64,000 nucleotides of DNA, taken from Actinomycetes bacterium (GTDB taxonomy: Bacteria > Actinomycetota > Acidimicrobiia > Acidimicrobiales > RAAP-2). The stretch is from positions 35,337 to 99,336 of the forward strand of contig JAJZBX010000008.1 in NCBI GenBank assembly GCA_021846325.1, read 5' to 3'. Every line of letters begins with the position of its first letter. The stretch's first letter is position 1. The position numbers and the translations under genes are program-made. The notes under the pieces were generated by a model. That model was not told the DNA's origin. It did not search any database and saw only the letters and a list, made by a program, of their open reading frames with translations. This document shows, piece by piece, positions 25,347-33,983 of this stretch.

Positions 25347-26389
25347 TCGTCGCCATCGCCATTGTCGCGGCACTGCTCGTCGTTGGCATCGTCGCGCTCG
25401 TGATCGCGCGCCGGCGTCGCGCGAGGTCCCTGGCGCCAGCGTCAGATCAGCCGCCCCTTCCACAGGTCCTAGTCACAGAGGTTGTCGAACGTCCGACCCT
25501 CGACGAGGCACCGTCCTTGGGAACCCGGATCGGCGCCACGCGAGGCGTTTTTGAGCGCATTCGCTCAATGTCGGCCACCGGCGCGCTGGGGGTTGACGAG
25601 CTGGCGATCGTCGAAGAGGTGCTACTGCGCAGCGACGTCGGCGTTGCGACGACCGCCTCGATCCTCGACGGTCTGCGTCGCGATGGTGCCGGCGACGGCG
25701 TCGCGCCGACGCTACGTCGCGCCCTGCGCGCCTGCCTGGTCGATGAGCGAAGCGTGCGTGATCGCGCCGAGCCCGGACGAGTCGCGGTGTGGCTCTTCGT
25801 CGGGGTGAACGGTGTTGGCAAGACCACGACGATTGGCAAGTTGGCGCACCGCGAGATCGCCGCCGGTCGCTCGGTCGTGCTCGCCGCGGGTGACACCTTT
25901 CGCGCCGCGGCGGCCGAGCAGCTCGGTCAATGGGCGGAGCGCTCGGGGGCCGAACTGGTTCGCGTGGGTGAAGGTGCCGACCCCGGTGCGGTGATCCACG
26001 ACGCCATTGGACGCGCCGCCGCCCGCGGCGCCGACCTCGTGCTCGCCGACACCGCCGGTCGCCGCTCGAACAGCACGAACCTGCTCGAGGAACTGGCCAA
26101 GGTTCGCCGCGTCGCTGACCGGGGACCCGGCCAGGTGGTTGAGACCTTTATGGTGCTCGACGCGACGACCGGCCAGAATGCGCTGTCCCAGGCCCGAGAG
26201 TTCCTGGCCGCGGCGGCCGTATCGGGCATTGTGCTGACCAAGCTTGACGGCACCGCGCGGGGCGGGATCGTCGTCGCGATCGAGCGCGAGCTGGGGATAC
26301 CGGTGAAGTTCGTGGGGGTGGGCGAGGGCGTGGCCGACTTGATTCCCTTTGATCCCGACGAGTTCGTCGATTCGCTCATTCGCGCCTGA
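25343..26389 (+). CDS. ftsY: signal recognition particle receptor FtsY
   Basis: Membrane-docking GTPase for ribosomes carrying SRP. The 348 residues begin with a hydrophobic segment (VAIAIVAALLVVGIVALVIA), so it is anchored rather than peripheral, then a short linker and the NG domain. GTPase motifs: G1 GVNGVGKTTTIGKLAH near 153, insertion-box AAGDTFRAAAAEQL, G3 DTAGRRSNSTNLLEEL, and G4 LTKLDGTARGG. It overlaps smc by 4 nt (GTGA) and precedes its partner ffh. Confidence 0.97.
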   Translation: MIVAIAIVAALLVVGIVALVIARRRRARSLAPASDQPPLPQVLVTEVVERPTLDEAPSLGTRIGATRGVFERIRSMSATGALGVDELAIVEEVLLRSDVGVATTASILDGLRRDGAGDGVAPTLRRALRACLVDERSVRDRAEPGRVAVWLFVGVNGVGKTTTIGKLAHREIAAGRSVVLAAGDTFRAAAAEQLGQWAERSGAELVRVGEGADPGAVIHDAIGRAAARGADLVLADTAGRRSNSTNLLEELAKVRRVADRGPGQVVETFMVLDATTGQNALSQAREFLAAAAVSGIVLTKLDGTARGGIVVAIERELGIPVKFVGVGEGVADLIPFDPDEFVDSLIRA

Positions 26390-26392
26390 CGG

Positions 26393-26398
26393 TAACGT
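26393..26398 (+). promoter_or_regulatory. -10 element TAACGT upstream of ffh
   Basis: TAACGT, 7 nt, ATG 26406, in the 16-nt gap behind ftsY. No ribosome site is seen, so the start is probably leaderless from this element. Confidence 0.5.
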
Positions 26399-26405
26399 TC
26401 AGTCC

Positions 26406-27863
26406 ATGTTCGACACACTCGCGGACCGTTTCGAGCGACTCAGCGCGTCGCTTCGGTCTCGCGGGCGCCTGAGTGACGCTGATCTCGACGGTGCGCTCGC
26501 CGACGTGCGAAGTGCGTTGCTCGAGGCCGACGTCGAACTGACGGTCGTGCGGGCCTTTCTTGACGCACTGCGCGTTCGATTGGCGGGTCAGGCGCTCAAC
26601 CAGAGCCTGACGCCCGGCCAGCAGGTGATCAAGGCCGTCCACGAGCAGTTGATTGAGGTCCTCGGGGGATCAGCGCTCAAGGTCACCTACGCGTCACGTC
26701 CGCCGACGGTCATCGTGCTGGCGGGCCTCCAGGGGGCGGGTAAAACGACGGCGGCGGCGAAGCTGGCGCTCTGGTTCAAGCAACAGGGTCGTCAGCCCTA
26801 CCTCGTGGCGGCCGACCTCCAGCGGCCGGCGGCGGTCCAACAGCTGCGCGTACTGGGCAGCCAGGCGGGCGTCGACGTCTTTAGTGACGCCTCGACGCCG
26901 GTTGACGTGGCCCGCCGGGGCGTCGCTGAGGCGGCCCGCATTGGTCGCGACGTCGTGATCATCGACACCGCGGGGCGACTCACCGTGGACCGTGAGCTCA
27001 TGGACGAGGTTCGAGCGATCAGTGACGCCACCTCACCGCACTACACCTTCTTGGTGATTGACGCCGCGACCGGCCAGGACGCCGTCGTGACGGCTCGCTC
27101 GTTCCACGATACGTTGGCGTTGTCCGGCATCGTCGTGAGCAAGTTGGACTACGACGCTCGCGGTGGCGCGGTGCTCTCGGCGCGCGGCGTGGTCGGTTGC
27201 CCAGTCGTCTTCGCGTCGACCGGTGAAAAATTGGGTGATTTCGACCTGTTCCACCCCGACCGAATGGCCTCACGAATTCTGGGCATGGGTGACGCACTCT
27301 CGCTCATTGAGCAGGCCGAACGCACAATGGACGCCGACGTGGTCGCGGCGTCGGCCGGCCGGCTCATGGACGGCAGTTTCACCCTGGACGACTTCCTCGC
27401 CCAACTCAATCAAGTGCGAAAGATGGGTTCGCTCGGCGGACTGATGCGACTCATGCCGGGCGTGACCAAGGAGATGCGCTCGGCCGCGTCCAACGTGGAC
27501 GATCGCGAGCTGAACAAGATCGAGGCCATCATTCGGTCCATGACGGCGCGCGAACGTCGCGAGCCGGCGATCATCGATGGCTCGCGACGTTCGCGAATCG
27601 CCAGGGGTTCGGGCACCACGGTCAATGCGGTGAATCAGTTGCTCAAGCAATTTGGCGAGATGCGCAAGATGATGCGCCAGATGGGCGGCGCCAATCCAAC
27701 GATGCCGCCTCAGATGGGCAAGTTCGCCGCGCTCGCCGCGCGCCGCGGCGCGGACTCGCTGCCGGCCGGGTTCGAGGCGCTGGGGGCGGGCATGCGCGCG
27801 GCGCCGGCGCCCAAGGGCAAGAAGAAAAAGGGCGGTCGAGTTACCCCACCCAAACAGCGCTAA
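26406..27863 (+). CDS. ffh: signal recognition particle protein Ffh (SRP54)
   Basis: Binds signal peptides emerging from the ribosome and 4.5S RNA. The 485 residues begin MFDTLADRFERLSASLRSRG (N domain). GTPase motifs are G1 GLQGAGKTTAAAKLA near 107, AADLQRPAAVQQLRVL, G3 DTAGRLTVDRELMDEV and G4 VSKLDYDARGGAVLS. The methionine-rich M domain (MGSLGGLMRLMPGV, KMMRQMGGANPTMPPQM) ends in a lysine-rich tail. In G4 the usual TKLDGDARGG has become SKLDYDARGG: Ser replaces Thr and Tyr replaces Gly. Confidence 0.97.
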   Translation: MFDTLADRFERLSASLRSRGRLSDADLDGALADVRSALLEADVELTVVRAFLDALRVRLAGQALNQSLTPGQQVIKAVHEQLIEVLGGSALKVTYASRPPTVIVLAGLQGAGKTTAAAKLALWFKQQGRQPYLVAADLQRPAAVQQLRVLGSQAGVDVFSDASTPVDVARRGVAEAARIGRDVVIIDTAGRLTVDRELMDEVRAISDATSPHYTFLVIDAATGQDAVVTARSFHDTLALSGIVVSKLDYDARGGAVLSARGVVGCPVVFASTGEKLGDFDLFHPDRMASRILGMGDALSLIEQAERTMDADVVAASAGRLMDGSFTLDDFLAQLNQVRKMGSLGGLMRLMPGVTKEMRSAASNVDDRELNKIEAIIRSMTARERREPAIIDGSRRSRIARGSGTTVNAVNQLLKQFGEMRKMMRQMGGANPTMPPQMGKFAALAARRGADSLPAGFEALGAGMRAAPAPKGKKKKGGRVTPPKQR

Positions 27864-27914
27864 ACTGGTGCGCTCGGGTATATCACCCGGTCCCGGTCGG
27901 GACAGGTCTGGAGG
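27861..27914 (+). promoter_or_regulatory. internal promoter and two-hairpin leader of the rpsP operon
   Basis: TAAACT at 27861-27866 overlaps the ffh stop codon and can act as a -10. The leader holds two abutting stems: CGGGT/ACCCG (27875-27889) and GTCCC/GGGAC with loop GGTC (27890-27903). A GGAGG ribosome site follows (27910-27914) 9 nt before GTG 27924. The stems could regulate the ribosomal protein operon or simply be structure (inference). Confidence 0.45.
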
Positions 27915-27923
27915 ACGTTCGTC

Positions 27924-28211
27924 GTGGCAGTGAAATTACGTTTGGTGCGGATGGGGAAGAAGAAGCAGCCCACCTACCGCGTCGTCGCGACCGATAGTCG
28001 CCGAGCCCGTTCGGGTGCCTACCTCGAGATCGTGGGGACGTATCAGCCGCGTGGGTTATCGGAGGCCAACGCTGACACCGTCATCACGATTGACAACGAC
28101 AAGGCCGTCCACTGGCTGCGCCACGGGGCCCAGCCCACCGAGCGGGTAGCGAAGTTGCTGCGCGCGAGTGGGGCGATGGAGGCATTTGAGGCGTCCAAGG
28201 CGGCCCAGTGA
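27924..28211 (+). CDS. rpsP: 30S ribosomal protein S16
   Basis: A 95-residue small-subunit protein. It opens MAVKLRLVRMGKKKQPTYRV, the S16 signature, then SRRARSGAYLEIVGTYQPRG, and its C-terminus holds WLRHGAQPTERVAKLLRASG. GTG 27924 is fixed by the conserved N-terminus. It starts the classical rpsP-khpA-rimM-trmD-rplS cluster; its stop overlaps khpA by 4 nt. Confidence 0.97.
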   Translation: MAVKLRLVRMGKKKQPTYRVVATDSRRARSGAYLEIVGTYQPRGLSEANADTVITIDNDKAVHWLRHGAQPTERVAKLLRASGAMEAFEASKAAQ

Positions 28212-28555
28212 GCGACCGACACGACGACTACGTCGATGGCGATATCAATACGATTGACGAGGCGGACCAGTTCAGCGAGCGAAGTCGAGTGGACGTCGAC
28301 GACCCGGCGGATCGAGCGGTGACCGCCACGGCGGTGCTGCACTACATCGCGTCGTCGCTGGCCGACGATCCCGCAGCGGTGTCCATCGAGGTCTCGGAGC
28401 GACACGACAAGGTCGTGCTCGCACTCAGCGTCAGCGCGGACGACATGGGCCGTATCATTGGTCGGCGTGGCCGCACCGCGCAGGCCATTCGCGCGCTCGT
28501 GAGTGCGGCCGGTGCGCGTGACGGTGTCACGACGTCGGTGGACATCGTCGACTGA
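28208..28555 (+). CDS. khpA: KH-domain RNA-binding protein KhpA
   Basis: A 115-residue protein with one KH domain. The GxxG RNA-binding loop is in DDMGRIIGRRGRTAQAIRAL near residues 78-97. An acidic, low-complexity N-terminal extension of about 35 residues (MSDRHDDYVDGDINTIDEAD) makes it longer than the usual 75-80-residue KhpA. In Gram-positives KhpA pairs with KhpB/Jag and affects cell elongation and small-RNA biology. It is coupled to rpsP by the GTGA overlap. Confidence 0.93.
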   Translation: MSDRHDDYVDGDINTIDEADQFSERSRVDVDDPADRAVTATAVLHYIASSLADDPAAVSIEVSERHDKVVLALSVSADDMGRIIGRRGRTAQAIRALVSAAGARDGVTTSVDIVD

Positions 28556-28556
28556 C

Positions 28557-29036
28557 GTGTCCGGCGAGCGCACGCTCGAGGTCGGACGGATCATTAAGGC
28601 GCACGGCCTTCGGGGTCAGGTCATTATCGACCTGTGGACCGACCGGCTGGAACGGCTGGCGCCGGGCGCCGTGCTGTTCACCGATCGAGGGCCGATCACC
28701 GTAAGCCGAGCGGCTCGGCACCAGGATCGGTTTTTGGTCACCCTTGAGGGCGTCGAGCGTCGAGAAGACGCCGAGTCTTGGCGCGGTGCCGTCCTCTCGG
28801 CGCCACGGATCGACGACGGCGGTGACGACGACGTCGTGTGGATCGACGACCTCTTTGGCGCCGTGGTTTACGACGTCCGGGGCCGGGCCCACGGCGTGGT
28901 CGTCGAGGTCGAGGCCAATCCGGCCAGTGACTTGCTGGTACTCGACAGCGGGGCCCTGGTGCCACTGACGTTCGTCACCGCCGTCGAGGCGAACGTGCGC
29001 ATCGACGTCGACGTTCCCGACGGGCTCTTCGAGTGA
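28557..29036 (+). CDS. rimM: ribosome maturation factor RimM
   Basis: Helps mature the 30S head together with S19. The 159-residue protein has the N-terminal RimM barrel (LEVGRIIKAHGLRGQVIIDL) and the C-terminal PRC-barrel (DDVVWIDDLFGAVVYDVRGR, then LVLDSGALVPLTFV). GTG 28557, just after the khpA stop, gives the conserved N-terminus. It overlaps trmD by 4 nt. Confidence 0.95.
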   Translation: MSGERTLEVGRIIKAHGLRGQVIIDLWTDRLERLAPGAVLFTDRGPITVSRAARHQDRFLVTLEGVERREDAESWRGAVLSAPRIDDGGDDDVVWIDDLFGAVVYDVRGRAHGVVVEVEANPASDLLVLDSGALVPLTFVTAVEANVRIDVDVPDGLFE

Positions 29037-29785
29037 CGCTCAACGTCGACGTCCTGACGCTCTTTCCCGAGGCGGTGTCCAGTTACGCCACTACCTCGAT
29101 CCTCGGACGAGCCGCCCAGCGCGGCCAGTGGCGCCTGCGCCTGTTTGATCTGCGTGACGAGACCGACGACGTGCATCGCACGGTGGACGACACACCCTAC
29201 GGCGGGGGAGCCGGCATGGTGATGCGGGCCGAACCGATCGTGCGTACGGTGGCGTCCATTCCCAACCTCGCGCGTCCCCTCATCGCGTTGAGCGCGTCGG
29301 GGCGGCCCTTCAGGCACGCCGACGCGCGTGCGCTGTCGTCGACCACCGGATTCTCGCTGCTGTGCGGTCGCTACGAAGGCTTCGACCAGCGAGCGCTGGA
29401 TCTGGTGGCCGACGACGAGCTGTCAGTCGGCGACTTCGTGCTGGCCGGCGGCGAACTGGCGGCACTGTGCGTGATTGAAGCGGTCGTTCGACTCCTGCCG
29501 GGCGCCCTCGGTAATGACGAGTCGAGCGTGGAGGAGTCCTTTTCGGCGGGCCTGCTCGAGTACCCCCAGTACACCAAGCCCGCCGTGGTGGAGGGTCTGG
29601 CGGTGCCCGAGGTGCTGCGTTCGGGGGACCACGCTCGCGTGCAACGGTGGCGCTACGCGCAGTCGCTCGCGCGGACCCTCTCGCGTCGCCCGGACCTGAT
29701 CGCCGCCCGTGGCGGGCTCACGGCGGGCGATCGGGCGACAATGGCTGAGTTTGGCCTGTTGGAAGAGGGGGACGAGGTCCGCTAG
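29033..29785 (+). CDS. trmD: tRNA (guanine(37)-N1)-methyltransferase TrmD
   Basis: Methylates G37 next to the anticodon and so prevents frameshifting. This is a knotted SPOUT enzyme of 250 residues. Motifs: DDTPYGGGAGMVMRAEPI near 58, LLCGRYEGFDQRALDLVADD near 111, the knot VGDFVLAGGELAALCVIEAV, and LLEYPQYTKPAVVEGL. GTG 29033 overlaps rimM. A TAGACT hexamer at its 3' end may drive rplS. Confidence 0.97.
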   Translation: MTLNVDVLTLFPEAVSSYATTSILGRAAQRGQWRLRLFDLRDETDDVHRTVDDTPYGGGAGMVMRAEPIVRTVASIPNLARPLIALSASGRPFRHADARALSSTTGFSLLCGRYEGFDQRALDLVADDELSVGDFVLAGGELAALCVIEAVVRLLPGALGNDESSVEESFSAGLLEYPQYTKPAVVEGLAVPEVLRSGDHARVQRWRYAQSLARTLSRRPDLIAARGGLTAGDRATMAEFGLLEEGDEVR

Positions 29786-29818
29786 ACTTCTACAGCCCGA
29801 GACCCGAAGGGGACGCTG

Positions 29819-30175
29819 ATGAATCCGACTGAGCTCATTGACCGCGACTCGCTGCGTGACGACATCCCCGACTTTCGCGCCGGCGACACCCTGAAGGTGC
29901 ACGTACGCGTCGTCGAAGGCACGCGCCAGCGCGTCCAGATCTTTCAGGGCGTGGTGATTCGTCGCCAGGGGTCGGGCCTGCACGAGACGTTCACGGTTCG
30001 CAAGATCAGCTTCGGCGTTGGCGTGGAGCGTACGTTCCCGGTCCACGCGCCGACGATTGCCAAGATCGAGGTCGAGACGTACGGTGACGTGCGTCGGGCC
30101 AAGTTGTACTACCTCCGTGATCTGCGCGGACGGGCCGCCAAGATCAAGGAACGGCGCGTAACCGAGCGCGCGTAA
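29819..30175 (+). CDS. rplS: 50S ribosomal protein L19
   Basis: A 118-residue large-subunit protein. Family signatures are [40 protein letters not shown] and [20 protein letters not shown], ending [22 protein letters not shown] lies 6 nt before ATG 29819. In most actinobacteria lepB and rnhB follow it; here the next gene, 7 nt away, is the DUF2469 protein. Confidence 0.97.
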   Translation: MNPTELIDRDSLRDDIPDFRAGDTLKVHVRVVEGTRQRVQIFQGVVIRRQGSGLHETFTVRKISFGVGVERTFPVHAPTIAKIEVETYGDVRRAKLYYLRDLRGRAAKIKERRVTERA

Positions 30176-30182
30176 GCCCCAC

Positions 30183-30479
30183 ATGGGCGACGAAGAGCTC
30201 GACGACTACGAGGCGACCCTCGAACTGGCGCTGGTCCAGGAGTACAAGGCCGTCGTGGGCATGTTCCACTACGCCGTGGAAACCGATCGTCGCTTCTACC
30301 TCGCCAACGACGTCGCGGTCGAGGTCCGCGCCACCACGCCGACCATGCTCGAGGTGACCCTGAGCGACGCGTGGGTCTGGGACATGTACCGTGCGGCGCG
30401 ATTCGTGCCGTCGGTGCGGGTGCTCACGTTCCGCGACGTCAATGTCGAGCGGCTACCCAAGGAAGATCTCCAACCCTGA
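30183..30479 (+). CDS. DUF2469 family protein (Rv2901c-like)
   Basis: A 98-residue actinobacterial protein of unknown function. It matches the family along its length: DDYEATLELALVQEYKAVVG, FHYAVETDRRFYLANDV, DAWVWDMYRAARFVPSVRVL and TFRDVNVERL. Its constant location beside rplS/rnhB suggests a link to translation, but no activity is known to me. It starts 7 nt after rplS and is followed 1 nt later by another gene. Confidence 0.88.
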   Translation: MGDEELDDYEATLELALVQEYKAVVGMFHYAVETDRRFYLANDVAVEVRATTPTMLEVTLSDAWVWDMYRAARFVPSVRVLTFRDVNVERLPKEDLQP

Positions 30480-30480
30480 C

Positions 30481-30942
30481 ATGGAGCTGGCCCACCTCAG
30501 CGTGACGCTCGACGAGGTGACGCGCTTGTCCTCGCGCGACATCGCGGCGGCGGTCGCGTCACTGACCGACGGCGACGTGATCGTCGCCCTGGCGGCGCGC
30601 GATGCGACGTTGGGAGCGCTCGGACCCTGGCTCACCGTGGGGCCCGGTTACCCGGCGTCCATGGCCGCGCGCGACGTCGCGACGCTCAGTTGGCTCGTCG
30701 CCTTTGACCACGTGGTCATCGCGGGCCGCGACGCCGACCAGCACGCCGCCGTGGTTCGAGCCATGCTGAGCGACGACGAGGTCACGCTGAGTACGGCGGT
30801 GGCCACCGTTCGCGGCGCGTACAACCGGCCGGCGCCACCGCGTCCCATCACCGTCTGGCACGTGGATGGAAAGACGCTCGGCGATGGCGTTCGGTCGCTG
30901 CGCGCGTCGACTGACGGCCCGCTGACGCGCTATCGCGACTGA
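30481..30942 (+). CDS. hypothetical protein, possible nucleotide-fold
   Basis: A 153-residue protein I do not recognise. ATG 30481 is 1 nt after the DUF2469 stop, so the gene is probably the last of the long operon. The sequence alternates strands and helices (GDVIVALAARDATLGALG, then FDHVVIAGRDADQHAAVVRA and RPITVWHVDGKTLGDGVRSL), compatible with a small alpha/beta fold. There are no cysteines, signal peptide or membrane segment. Confidence 0.65.
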   Translation: MELAHLSVTLDEVTRLSSRDIAAAVASLTDGDVIVALAARDATLGALGPWLTVGPGYPASMAARDVATLSWLVAFDHVVIAGRDADQHAAVVRAMLSDDEVTLSTAVATVRGAYNRPAPPRPITVWHVDGKTLGDGVRSLRASTDGPLTRYRD

Positions 30943-31344
30943 CTACTCGGGCTGCACGGAGATGCGATCGGGGCGGATGCGCACCGTGACGCGTATCTCG
31001 CCCTCGCTGCGAAATGGGTACTGGTCGACGTCGCGGTACTTCTTGGCCAACCGGTTGATGACCTCGTCGGCGCCGTCGGTCGTGAAGGTGACAACGGTGC
31101 CGCGCAGGGCGATCACGACGTAGGGATCGTCCGGGTCGGCGATGGACACCGCGACGCGCGGATCGGCGGCGAGGTTGCGAGCCTTGGCCCGGCCCAGGGC
31201 GGTGTTGATGACGACCTCGTCGCCGTCGAGCTCCACCCAGACCGGCGTCACGTTCGGTGAGCCGTCGGGCTCGAGGCTCGCGACGTGGGCGAGGGCCCGT
31301 TTGGCAAAAATGGCGCGCGCCGCGTCGGTGAAGGTGTCGGTCAT
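30943..31344 (-). CDS. PPOX-class (probably F420-dependent) flavin/deazaflavin protein
   Basis: A 133-residue split-barrel protein of the pyridoxamine-5'-phosphate-oxidase superfamily. It shows the pattern LAHVASLEPDGSPNVTPVWV, VINTALGRAKARNLAADPRV then VAVSIADPDDPYVVIALRGT, characteristic of the TIGR03618-like F420-dependent branch. Likely an oxidoreductase or cofactor-binding protein in the cytoplasm; substrate unknown. Convergent with the gene to the left and divergent from nfo. Confidence 0.85.
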   Translation of the reverse strand: MTDTFTDAARAIFAKRALAHVASLEPDGSPNVTPVWVELDGDEVVINTALGRAKARNLAADPRVAVSIADPDDPYVVIALRGTVVTFTTDGADEVINRLAKKYRDVDQYPFRSEGEIRVTVRIRPDRISVQPE

Positions 31345-31380
31345 CTCTCATGCTCCTCGTTGGGGTCCGTGGGACCCTAG

Positions 31381-31386
31381 TAGATT
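31381..31386 (+). promoter_or_regulatory. -10 element TAGATT upstream of nfo
   Basis: TAGATT, 7 nt, ATG 31394, in the 49-bp divergent gap with the PPOX gene. No ribosome site is visible. Confidence 0.55.
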
Positions 31387-31393
31387 CACTGTA

Positions 31394-32293
31394 ATGAACA
31401 TCGGTGCGCACGTCCGCGGCGGCGGGACGTTGATACCGTCACTCGAAGCCGGCGTGGCCCTCGGTGCGACCTCAATCCAGGTCTTCGTCCAGAGCCCGCG
31501 CATGTGGAAACCGAGCCAGTACGCGCCGGCGTTGCTGGACGCCTACCGCGACGCACAGCTGGCTCACCCGAGCATCACCGACACCTTCTGTCACGCGACC
31601 TACCTCATCAATCTGGCGACCGGTGACGCGGCCCTGTACGAACGGTCCGTGACGGCACTCGCGCACAACCTGCGCGTGGGGCGGGCCATGGGGGCTTCGG
31701 GCGTCATTTTGCACGTGGGGAGCCACCAGGGCACCGGCTTTGACGACGTGGTCGAGCAGATCGGGCGAGCGTTCCTGCGGGCGCTCGATGAGGCCGAGGC
31801 GAACGACGACCGCTGCCCGATCTTGATCGAGAACGCCGCGGGCGCCGGGGGCACCGTCGGGCGCAGCCTCGACGAGATCGAGCGCCTCGTGGTGGCGACC
31901 GGCCGTGACGAGCGCATCGGGATCTGCGTGGACACCCAGCACCTGTTCGCGAGCGGCGTGAACGTGGCCACACCGGCCGCGGCGCGCCGCTTCGTGACCG
32001 AGGTGGACCAACGAATCGGACTTGGTCGGTTGCGCTGTCTGCACCTGAACGACTCCAAGACGCCCTTTGGCTCGAATCGCGACCGTCACGCCAACATCGA
32101 CGAGGGCGAGATCGGTTCGGCGGGTCTCGCGGCGCTCGTGGGACACCCGAAGGTTCGTGAACTGCCACTGCTGCTCGAGGTTCCCGGCGACGGTGATGGT
32201 CCCCGAGCCGTCGACGTGCAGGCCGCGCGCGCCGTGGTCGAACGGGGGGTGGCGCTCTATCGCCGCGGCGCGACGAAGTCCCGAGACAAGTAG
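31394..32293 (+). CDS. nfo: endonuclease IV
   Basis: Cuts abasic sites in base-excision repair. The 299-residue TIM barrel with a three-zinc site shows [92 protein letters not shown] and LLLEVPGDG. The zinc-ligand His, Asp and Glu residues are all in place. ATG 31394 gives the conserved MNIGAHV start. It is followed 10 nt later by fumC. Confidence 0.96.
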   Translation: MNIGAHVRGGGTLIPSLEAGVALGATSIQVFVQSPRMWKPSQYAPALLDAYRDAQLAHPSITDTFCHATYLINLATGDAALYERSVTALAHNLRVGRAMGASGVILHVGSHQGTGFDDVVEQIGRAFLRALDEAEANDDRCPILIENAAGAGGTVGRSLDEIERLVVATGRDERIGICVDTQHLFASGVNVATPAAARRFVTEVDQRIGLGRLRCLHLNDSKTPFGSNRDRHANIDEGEIGSAGLAALVGHPKVRELPLLLEVPGDGDGPRAVDVQAARAVVERGVALYRRGATKSRDK

Positions 32294-32303
32294 GAGAGCA
32301 ATC

Positions 32304-33692
32304 ATGACCAACGTGCGCATTGAATCAGACACCATGGGCACCATCGAGGTGCCCGCCGATCACTACTGGGGCGCCCAGACCGAGCGCAGCCTGCACCACT
32401 TCGCAATCGGTCACGAGACCATGCCGCCCGCGGTCATCCGCGCGTTCGGCATCTTGAAGTTGGCGTCGGCCCGGGTGAATCGGGACCTCGGCAAGCTCGA
32501 CGCGGAGCGCGCCGACCTGATTGAGCGCGCGGCGAGCGAGGTCATCGACGGCAGTTTGGACGCCGAGTTCCCGCTGCGCATCTGGCAGACCGGTTCGGGT
32601 ACCCAGACCAACATGAACGTCAACGAGGTGATATCGAATCGCGCGATTGAGTTGGCTGGCGGTGAGCGCGGCTCCAAGGACCCCGTTCACCCCAACGACC
32701 ACGTCAACATGTCCCAGTCGTCCAACGACACCTTCCCGACGGCCATGCACATCGCCGCGGTCATGGAGATCACGGGTCGGCTGGTGCCGTCGGTGTCGCG
32801 CCTGCGCGAGGCGCTGAACGCGAAGGCCGTGGCCTACGAGGGCGTGACCAAGATTGGGCGTACCCACTTGATGGACGCGGTGCCGCTCACGTTGGGTCAG
32901 GAGTTCTCGGGTTACGTCGCCCAGCTCGACGCCGATCTCGAGCGTCTCGAGGCCGTGCTGACGGGCCTCGACGAACTCGCGGCGGGCGGGACGGCCGTCG
33001 GCACCGGTCTCAATACGCACCCCGAGTTCGGGGTTCGGGTGGCCGCACAGATCGCGTCGCTCACCGGACAGCCCTTCGTGACCGCACCGAACAAGTTCGC
33101 CGCGCTGGCCGCCCACGACGCCTTAGTGTTCGCCCACGGCGCGATCAAGACGCTCGCGGCCAGCCTGATCAAGATCGCCGACGACCTGCGCTGGCTCGGC
33201 TCGGGCCCCCGATCGGGTCTGGGCGAGTTGCGCCTGCCCGAAAACGAGCCGGGCAGTTCCATCATGCCCGGCAAGGTCAATCCGACCCAGTCCGAGGCCA
33301 TGATCATGGTCGCCATCCAGGTCTTTGGCAACGACGCCGCGGTATCGATGGCCGACTCGCGTGGGAACCTCGAGCTCAACGTCGCCAAACCGGTGCTCAT
33401 TCACAACTTCTGCAACTCGATTGACTTGCTGACCGACGCCTGCGACCGATTCCGCGAGTTCTGCGTCGAGGGTCTCGAGCCCGACTACGAACAGATCGAT
33501 CACCACCTGCGCAACAGTCTGATGCTCGTCACGGCGCTCAACCCGATCATCGGCTACGACAAGGCCGCCCAGGTCGCTAAGCGGGCCCACAAGGAGCGCA
33601 CCACCTTGCGCGAGGCGGCCCTCGCGCTCGGCTTCTTGTCGGCGGAGCAGTTCGACGCCGCCGTCGTGCCGGAGTCGATGACCCACCCGTGA
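32304..33692 (+). CDS. fumC: fumarate hydratase class II
   Basis: Interconverts fumarate and malate in the TCA cycle without an iron-sulfur cluster. The 462 residues include [78 protein letters not shown] and the signature [26 protein letters not shown] lies 8 nt before ATG 32304. Co-directional with nfo and overlapping the next gene by 4 nt. Confidence 0.97.
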   Translation: MTNVRIESDTMGTIEVPADHYWGAQTERSLHHFAIGHETMPPAVIRAFGILKLASARVNRDLGKLDAERADLIERAASEVIDGSLDAEFPLRIWQTGSGTQTNMNVNEVISNRAIELAGGERGSKDPVHPNDHVNMSQSSNDTFPTAMHIAAVMEITGRLVPSVSRLREALNAKAVAYEGVTKIGRTHLMDAVPLTLGQEFSGYVAQLDADLERLEAVLTGLDELAAGGTAVGTGLNTHPEFGVRVAAQIASLTGQPFVTAPNKFAALAAHDALVFAHGAIKTLAASLIKIADDLRWLGSGPRSGLGELRLPENEPGSSIMPGKVNPTQSEAMIMVAIQVFGNDAAVSMADSRGNLELNVAKPVLIHNFCNSIDLLTDACDRFREFCVEGLEPDYEQIDHHLRNSLMLVTALNPIIGYDKAAQVAKRAHKERTTLREAALALGFLSAEQFDAAVVPESMTHP

Positions 33693-33979
33693 CGCGTCCC
33701 ACGCTGCTGAGCGACGCCGCGGTGGCCGCCTGGCTCGAGGGACATCCGACGTGGCGACTGGCCGACGGCCACCTCGTGCTCGACCGCCGCTTCGCGAGTC
33801 ACCGCGACGCCGCCGAGTTCGTGCTGGCCCAGGTTGCAACGGCCGATCGACTGGACCATCACCCGGTGATCACGCTCACGTACCGCGATCTGCGCTTGGA
33901 GCTGTGGACCCACGACCGCGGGGGCCTGACCGAACTCGATTTGGCGTACGCCGGGGAAATTGACGTGGCCACGTCGTGA
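33689..33979 (+). CDS. 4a-hydroxytetrahydrobiopterin dehydratase (PCD family)
   Basis: A 96-residue pterin-4a-carbinolamine dehydratase-like protein. The fold signature is [20 protein letters not shown], with the His-His-Pro near residues 56-58, then [20 protein letters not shown]. These enzymes regenerate tetrahydropterin, and related proteins help molybdopterin metabolism in bacteria lacking phenylalanine hydroxylase. No hydroxylase is present in the window, so the role is open. Coupled to fumC by a GTGA overlap. Confidence 0.9.
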   Translation: MTRPTLLSDAAVAAWLEGHPTWRLADGHLVLDRRFASHRDAAEFVLAQVATADRLDHHPVITLTYRDLRLELWTHDRGGLTELDLAYAGEIDVATS

Positions 33980-33983
33980 GGAG

